This document shows, piece by piece, positions 25,201 to 27,975 of a DNA stretch of 27,975 nucleotides (position 1 is the stretch's first letter; every line of letters begins with the position of its first letter). The DNA lies in IMG/VR virus record IMGVR_UViG_3300007539_000148, positions 1 to 27,975 of that record. The stretch is one strand, 5' to 3'. Position numbers and translations under genes: made by a program. This stretch comes from a virus. Under the pieces are notes generated by a model. That model made no database searches. It had not been told where the DNA came from and saw nothing but the letters and a program-made list of their open reading frames with translations.

Positions 25201-25983
25201 TTAGATGGGGCATATGGTTCTACAGATGATGGCACTAAGATTGATACTATCACAGTTGATGCAAGAGGTCATGTGACCGCAGTTTCGACTGGTCCTACTA
25301 TGGATCAATGGATTCTTGAAGATGGTGATGGAACCGAAGTTACAATCACAAATGATAAAGAAGTGAAGTTTGTTGAAGGCGGCGGCATCAACATTGATTG
25401 GACTGATACCTCTACTGGATCAGACGGTGATCCATACGATTTGACATTTACAATCAACACAGGTATAACAGCAGGCTCTGGATTGAACGGCGGCGGCACA
25501 CTAAACGCAACCAGAACAATAAATCTAGATTCTGATGTTCGTGGTGATATGTGGATAATGGGTAGAGATACAAACGATTATTACTCTGTTGGAACAACTA
25601 CACATAATTGGTATCTAGATGGCGCTGAAGATATGCGCTTGAGTAACAACGGTAATCTCGATGTTGAAGGTGATATCATTGCATTTTCAACAAGCATTTC
25701 ATCAGACGAAAGACTTAAAACAGATATTACTAAGATTGATAATTCTCTTGAAATTCTTGACAGTATCAATGGTGTAAACTTTACATGGAAAAAGAACGAT
25801 AGAAAATCTACTGGTGTAATCGCTCAAGATGTTGAAAAAGTTATGCCACATCTCGTCAATGAAACTGAAAAACTTGGAACAGATGGTGTATATAAGACTG
25901 TTAATTATGATGGTTTGGTTGGTGTTCTTATTGAAGCAGTCAAAGAACTTTCTGCAAGAGTTAAAGAACTAGAGAGCAAATAA
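22219..25983 (+). CDS. Long tail fibre with C-terminal S74 intramolecular chaperone
   Basis: The protein has 1254 aa, rich in Ser, Thr, Gly and Asn with many short β-repeats (LNVDGNSTLNGVTVTTL, ATFNGNMTLGDAQTDTITV). Four copies of a P-x-dLG-x-W/F-x2-Y motif occur at residues about 251-560. The C-terminus is an S74 chaperone: SSDERLKTDITKIDNSLEIL (1161-1180), STGVIAQDVEKVMPHLVN and TVNYDGLVGVLIEAVKELSA. The S-D-x-R-x-K motif supplies the catalytic serine (Ser1162) and a lysine 5 residues later (Lys1167). Known biology of S74 domains: they trimerise the fibre, then cut themselves off. The mature fibre should therefore end near residue 1161. It starts at an ATGA overlap with the coiled-coil gene and ends at a TAATG overlap with the next. 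Receptor specificity cannot be predicted. Confidence 0.88.
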   Translation: MTVAVSNTNLNDSFNTWRLNTNLAATTLSNNVVTVSRAGSANRGGAAKGNGHVSGTFSATQLRATTLKGGNTTADSTLTIASNTTIQATTLTVAANTTFTGNVDFSTAGTDRLNLGTISRIIIGGGAAGQFIRSSAATDNPEYKSLTLRDITDLSSNAANIILSGANSSFTAQGGQPAIVFSNGTDYAYLHLASSVTAGDSDVHLKLSDTNGSSRFAIADSANVVVVHITSDGDATFSANVITAGIRSSGNILPASDDAIDLGSTTREFRNLYIDGVANIDELSMGTATGQGVSTSLIPKTDAAGNLGSATRKWGTAWADTTNGGAGVFNTMGISGTLNANGATTLAGTTVTTLNATSAVDLDTTLNVDGNSTLNGVTVTTLTANGAATFNGNMTLGDAQTDTITVKGKFANQSTTGTASFNGDVNLGQATADTIKVKGYVGSDVIPKTGEQHDLGTTVNRWHNIYANTAFANTLSVDNNATIAGDLTVQGATSLASGQTFTSPIGRFANVTTTDTLSSEGDTDIGTDTSDTVTINALVDSSVLPSGATRDLGGTSNKWRNIYASGSLFIDTNADIDGKITNDGVTVISSNGKLHANNAVTSGTITTTMLANTMTSGGNFGSATQVPVFQVNDKGQVTGITEVSVAGVSNIDYTQSNNTITVTTQAGTIFKAPIDAATTTATTGRGLASFNSSDFTVSSGHVSYVDTTVRSVGSDSGTATPSVHTFNIYGGEGIDTSGSGANITIAGENASTSNKGIASFDSGDFSVSSGAVSLKNATTGAVLTINGTSNEVNVSRSNGTVTVGLPDDVTIAGQLNVGENVVVSGNLFVSGTTTTVNSETVNIADNIIVLNSNHTGSPTQDAGISIERGTSADKTLIWDESNDRWTVGSETFVAGTFIGALTGNSSTATKLATSRSIGISLSGDVAGSGSANFDGSGNITISATNMTVQPNSVELGTDTTGNYVAGVSAGTDISVSGSGSESATVTINHADTSTLDGAYGSTDDGTKIDTITVDARGHVTAVSTGPTMDQWILEDGDGTEVTITNDKEVKFVEGGGINIDWTDTSTGSDGDPYDLTFTINTGITAGSGLNGGGTLNATRTINLDSDVRGDMWIMGRDTNDYYSVGTTTHNWYLDGAEDMRLSNNGNLDVEGDIIAFSTSISSDERLKTDITKIDNSLEILDSINGVNFTWKKNDRKSTGVIAQDVEKVMPHLVNETEKLGTDGVYKTVNYDGLVGVLIEAVKELSARVKELESK
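22972..23911 (+). repeat. Four copies of a ~35-residue motif within the long fibre
   Basis: The motif begins ILPASDDAIDLGSTTREFRN (from about 22972), LIPKTDAAGNLGSATRKWGT (about 23107), VIPKTGEQHDLGTTVNRWHN (about 23551) and VLPSGATRDLGGTSNKWRNI (about 23842). The shared core is I/L-P, about 6-7 residues, LG, about 5 residues, an aromatic residue, then often an IY segment. Spacing is uneven, so other β-segments are inserted between copies. They look like repeating structural units of the shaft. Confidence 0.75.
24457..24705 (+). repeat. Fibre module paralogous to the second fibre (27622-27890)
   Basis: The fibre segment starting GENASTSNKGIASFDSGDFS closely matches GEDATASNKGIASFDSGDFV in the second fibre. 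Both continue with an SSGA segment, then a GAVL motif, VSR, NGTVTVGLPDDVTI or NGIVTIGLPNDVTI, and a QLNV segment. The DNA is similar but not identical, pointing to duplication followed by divergence. The segment just ahead (GGEGIDTSGSGANITIAGE versus AGEGMDVTLNGNGSITFSGE) is also related. Confidence 0.85.
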
Positions 25984-26321
25984 TGTCAGCAAAAGCAAAT
26001 CTCATAATTGAACAAGGCACAGACTATTCAACAACTCTCACTGTTGAAGATTCAAATGGTTCTGCTCAGGACTTGACAGGCTACACAGCCGCAGGTCAAA
26101 TACGAAAGCATTACACATCAAACACTGCTATAAACTTTACAATGACCTTTGGTTCACCTAGAACGGATGGTCAGTTGACCATTTCTCTTGGTAGAACAAC
26201 AACTGCCAATATGGAATCAGGTCGTTATGTTTATGATGTAGAGATCACAAGTGCAGCCAATACTCGTTCAAGACTTGTTGAGGGTATCGTTACCATCACA
26301 CCTGAAGTCACGAAGACATAG
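25983..26321 (+). CDS. Fibre-associated β-sandwich (Ig-like) protein, 112 aa
   Basis: The sequence ANLIIEQGTDYSTTLTVEDS (about residues 5-24) then DLTGYTAAGQIRKHY and ESGRYVYDVEITSAANTRSR (about 78-97) fits the short Ig-like proteins common among T4-like phage tail genes, with the usual D-x-TG and G-x-YVYDV motifs. It starts at a TAATG overlap with the long fibre gene, so it is translated with it. It may cap or connect fibres. The family resemblance is strong, the precise role unknown. A late promoter box follows the stop. Confidence 0.75.
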   Translation: MSAKANLIIEQGTDYSTTLTVEDSNGSAQDLTGYTAAGQIRKHYTSNTAINFTMTFGSPRTDGQLTISLGRTTTANMESGRYVYDVEITSAANTRSRLVEGIVTITPEVTKT

Positions 26322-26330
26322 AGAACTCTT

Positions 26331-26338
26331 TATAAATA
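26331..26338 (+). promoter_or_regulatory. T4-type late promoter box (TATAAATA) in an intergenic gap
   Basis: An exact TATAAATA lies in the 36-bp gap between two fibre-region genes, 20 nt upstream of the start of the 81-aa gene, with a strong ribosome site (TAAGGAG, 26344-26350) between. Intergenic placement makes it the best-supported late promoter in the window. Confidence 0.65.
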
Positions 26339-26357
26339 GAGTGTAAGGAGTTCAAAC

Positions 26358-26603
26358 ATGGCAAATTCACCAGCACAAAATCAGTTCAGAGTAAGATTTG
26401 CAGGAGCGACACAAGATATCACTCTTAGAAACCAAGTCACGGCTGGCGCTAGACTTGACACTCTTGCTGATGTAAACACTGCTACTTCTGCTAACGGTTC
26501 TATTCTTGTATACGATAACTCTACTGATACTTATGTTCAAAGAGATATTTTGACCTTTGATAATGAATATAATGCATTCAAACTTGATGGTGGAACATTC
26601 TAA
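26358..26603 (+). CDS. Small fibre-region protein, 81 aa, ending DGGTF
   Basis: The protein starts MANSPAQNQFRVRFAGATQD, continues with a β-rich LADVNTATSANGSILVYDNS segment (about residues 41-60) and ends FDNEYNAFKLDGGTF. The end resembles the end of the next protein (DDLDGGAF), so both may share a C-terminal attachment motif. The gene has its own likely late promoter and Shine-Dalgarno and overlaps the next gene as TAATG. No known family is recognised; a virion accessory role near the fibres is inferred. Confidence 0.75.
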   Translation: MANSPAQNQFRVRFAGATQDITLRNQVTAGARLDTLADVNTATSANGSILVYDNSTDTYVQRDILTFDNEYNAFKLDGGTF

Positions 26604-27004
26604 TGGTTAATATTATTCAGATTAAAAGAAGTCAATCTAATAATGCGCCTACAACTTTAGCAAATGGTGAGATTGCATATTCTTATTCATCAAATAAATT
26701 ATTCATTGGTCAAACTGATACGAGTGATGCCACAGTTTCAGTTGAATATATAGGTGGTAAACTAATCGTTGACAAAGTGGCGAATCTTGAGAGTATTGTT
26801 ATTGATGGAAATGTTGACAGTAGAACATTCAGTAATGTGATTATTACAAATACACTGATTTTGCAGAACTATTCAAATAATGGTGTGTTAATCACAAAAG
26901 CAGGTGGTGTTATTGAATCTATTACAGGATCAAGCGGTAAACTTATGCAGATTGCTTCTAATAGTTCGCCTGTATTTGACGATTTAGATGGTGGTGCTTT
27001 TTAG
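26603..27004 (+). CDS. Short fibre-like protein with conserved N-terminal head motif, 133 aa
   Basis: The N-terminus MVNIIQIKRSQSNNAPTTLA then NGEIAYSYSSNKLFIGQT is the common phage-fibre head motif (IKxKRS, GEIA, L-x-x-G). It is shared with the second fibre, which begins MASIIKLKRSSSALAVPGSL. The centre is β-rich (SIVIDGNVDSRTFSNVIITN, about residues 72-91) and the end is DDLDGGAF. It could be a short fibre, or a head-and-connector piece of a fibre whose shaft is encoded next. It is coupled to the previous gene by TAATG and followed 11 nt later by a coiled-coil gene. Confidence 0.75.
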   Translation: MVNIIQIKRSQSNNAPTTLANGEIAYSYSSNKLFIGQTDTSDATVSVEYIGGKLIVDKVANLESIVIDGNVDSRTFSNVIITNTLILQNYSNNGVLITKAGGVIESITGSSGKLMQIASNSSPVFDDLDGGAF

Positions 27005-27015
27005 GTGAAAAAAAC

Positions 27016-27303
27016 ATGGACAGTTACAAAGATGATGCTGTAAATTATGCGAAACTTGTTGTTGACTTAAAAAATGAAATTGATAGACAGAACAATGTAA
27101 TTAAACATCTGAAGAATCAGATTGAGATACAAAAACAAATTCCTGTTCCTGTCACAGTTATTAAACAAGTAGCCGAGATGAAAGAAGAGATAAGTAAATT
27201 ATATAGTGAGTTGAAATATTACAAAGATAACGCTCAAAGTCATGTAATTATAAATAGAGAAAAGTATAATAATACCACTCGCAAAGGCAGTGGACTCAGA
27301 TAA
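27016..27303 (+). CDS. Coiled-coil protein in the fibre region, 95 aa
   Basis: The protein is nearly all helical: NYAKLVVDLKNEIDRQNNVI (about residues 9-28), then a second heptad region KQVAEMKEEISKLYSELKYY (about 50-69), separated by the Pro-rich linker QIPVPVTVIK. The tail is basic (NNTTRKGSGLR). Two coiled-coil segments broken by Pro suggest an oligomeric adaptor or fibre chaperone. It is translated just before the second fibre gene. No family is recognised. Confidence 0.75.
   Translation: MDSYKDDAVNYAKLVVDLKNEIDRQNNVIKHLKNQIEIQKQIPVPVTVIKQVAEMKEEISKLYSELKYYKDNAQSHVIINREKYNNTTRKGSGLR
27249..27256 (+). promoter_or_regulatory. Candidate T4-type late promoter box (TATAAATA) for the second fibre
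   Basis: An exact TATAAATA lies inside the end of the coiled-coil gene, 66 nt upstream of the second fibre ATG. Spacing is suitable for a leader carrying the AGGAG ribosome site seen at 27308-27312. Chance occurrence in AT-rich DNA is possible. Confidence 0.45.
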
Positions 27304-27321
27304 AACTAGGAGTGACGGAAA

Positions 27322-27975
27322 ATGGCTTCCATTATTAAACTAAAGCGTTCATCCTCTGCACTAGCCGTTCCAGGCTCATTGCAAACGGGTGAAATTGCTG
27401 TTAACCTATTTGATAGAAGGCTCTATGTAGGTAACGGTGCTGGTGTTACTGCTGTTGGTGGTGAAGCATTCAAACTAACGGTAGATGAAGGCACAGTAAA
27501 CGGTGACGGTGCGTATATCAAATTACTTGGCGAAACGACACCTTCAACTAACTCAGTATTTCTTGCCGCTGGCGAGGGTATGGATGTTACACTAAACGGT
27601 AACGGTTCTATTACCTTCTCTGGTGAAGACGCAACAGCATCTAACAAAGGTATTGCTTCGTTTGACAGCGGTGATTTTGTTGCATCATCTGGTGCAATCA
27701 CGCTTGCTAACACAGTAAACGGTGCTGTTCTTGCACTTAACTCTACAGCAAACGAAACTACAGTTTCTAGAACAAACGGTATCGTAACAATTGGTCTACC
27801 AAATGATGTGACAATTGGCAACGATCTCACAATTACAAATGACGCTTCTGTTGGTGGACAGTTGAATGTCACCGAAAACATTGTAGCAACTGGTAATACA
27901 TCTGTTGGTGGTAATCTAACGGTTACTGGTGATGCTCATGTTGATGGTAATCTAACAGTTGAAGGCGCAGTCACA
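27322..27975 (+). CDS. Second tail fibre, N-terminal part (runs off the right edge)
   Basis: The gene is open from ATG 27322 to the end of the window, 218 codons. A good ribosome site (AGGAG) lies 9 nt upstream. The N-terminus MASIIKLKRSSSALAVPGSL then QTGEIAVNLFDRRLYVGNG is the phage fibre head motif also found in the 133-aa protein. From about residue 101 it matches the long S74 fibre (GEDATASNKGIASFDSGDFV), followed by VTIGLPNDVTIGNDLTI and tandem β-repeats (ASVGGQLNVTENIVATGNTS, VGGNLTVTGDAHVDGNLTV). This is the start of a paralogous fibre, likely long, and perhaps also with an S74 end beyond the window. Confidence 0.85.
   Translation, partial: MASIIKLKRSSSALAVPGSLQTGEIAVNLFDRRLYVGNGAGVTAVGGEAFKLTVDEGTVNGDGAYIKLLGETTPSTNSVFLAAGEGMDVTLNGNGSITFSGEDATASNKGIASFDSGDFVASSGAITLANTVNGAVLALNSTANETTVSRTNGIVTIGLPNDVTIGNDLTITNDASVGGQLNVTENIVATGNTSVGGNLTVTGDAHVDGNLTVEGAVT

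Noticed and set aside
1-27975. tRNA genes, CRISPR arrays, IS elements, integrase or attachment sites
   Set aside because: No cloverleaf-like segments, regular direct-repeat arrays, transposase motifs or terminal inverted repeats were seen by eye. The window is continuous structural-gene coding sequence.

Overview
This window is part of the virion-assembly region of a marine T4-like myovirus (a large contractile-tailed phage of the cyanophage/pelagiphage type). It encodes most of the baseplate: homologues of T4 gp26, gp48, gp53, gp27, gp5, gp25, gp6, gp7 and gp8, plus the head-completion protein gp4. A very large DUF4815 structural protein and a set of tail-fibre genes follow. The DNA is AT-rich, genes are tightly packed with ATGA or TAATG overlaps, and there are no tRNA, rRNA, CRISPR or IS sequences. 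The host cannot be read from the sequence.

Layout. Positions 1-3713 are on the minus strand and transcribed leftwards: gp4 head completion, an unassigned 194-aa protein, a gp19/gp54-family tail-tube-like protein, gp26, a small ORF reached through a probable -1 frameshift, an EF-hand protein with two membrane helices, and the start of a probable tape-measure protein that leaves the window at base 1. Only 12 bp separate gp4 from the divergent plus-strand cluster. That cluster runs gp48, gp53, gp27-like hub, P-loop kinase, a small lysine-rich ORF pair, gp5-like spike without lysozyme, a 57-aa Hc1-like protein, a small basic protein, gp25, gp6, gp7, gp8, the DUF4815 protein (1963 aa), a small coiled coil, an S74-chaperoned fibre (1254 aa), four small fibre-region proteins and a second fibre that runs off the right edge.

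How the genes work together. gp27 and gp5 form the central hub and spike. gp53, gp25, gp6, gp7 and gp8 build the wedges, and gp48 with the gp19/gp54-family protein starts the tail tube. The gp26 module resembles the tail-assembly-chaperone plus tape-measure block of other tailed phages. The DUF4815 protein and the fibres would form the baseplate periphery and receptor-binding apparatus.

Most notable are two apparent recoding signals not explained by ordinary gene calling. The first is a -1 site at the end of gp26: an in-phase T7 slippery run, an 8-nt spacer, then a 13-bp hairpin with one bulged G. It fuses gp26 to a downstream ORF that has no visible Shine-Dalgarno. The second is an RF2-like +1 site (GGAG, 2-nt spacer, CTT TAA) joining two small ORFs just upstream of the spike gene. 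Also of interest are an EF-hand holin-like protein, a P-loop kinase inside the baseplate operon, a histone-H1/Hc1-like mini-protein, and fibre modules shared between the two fibre genes.
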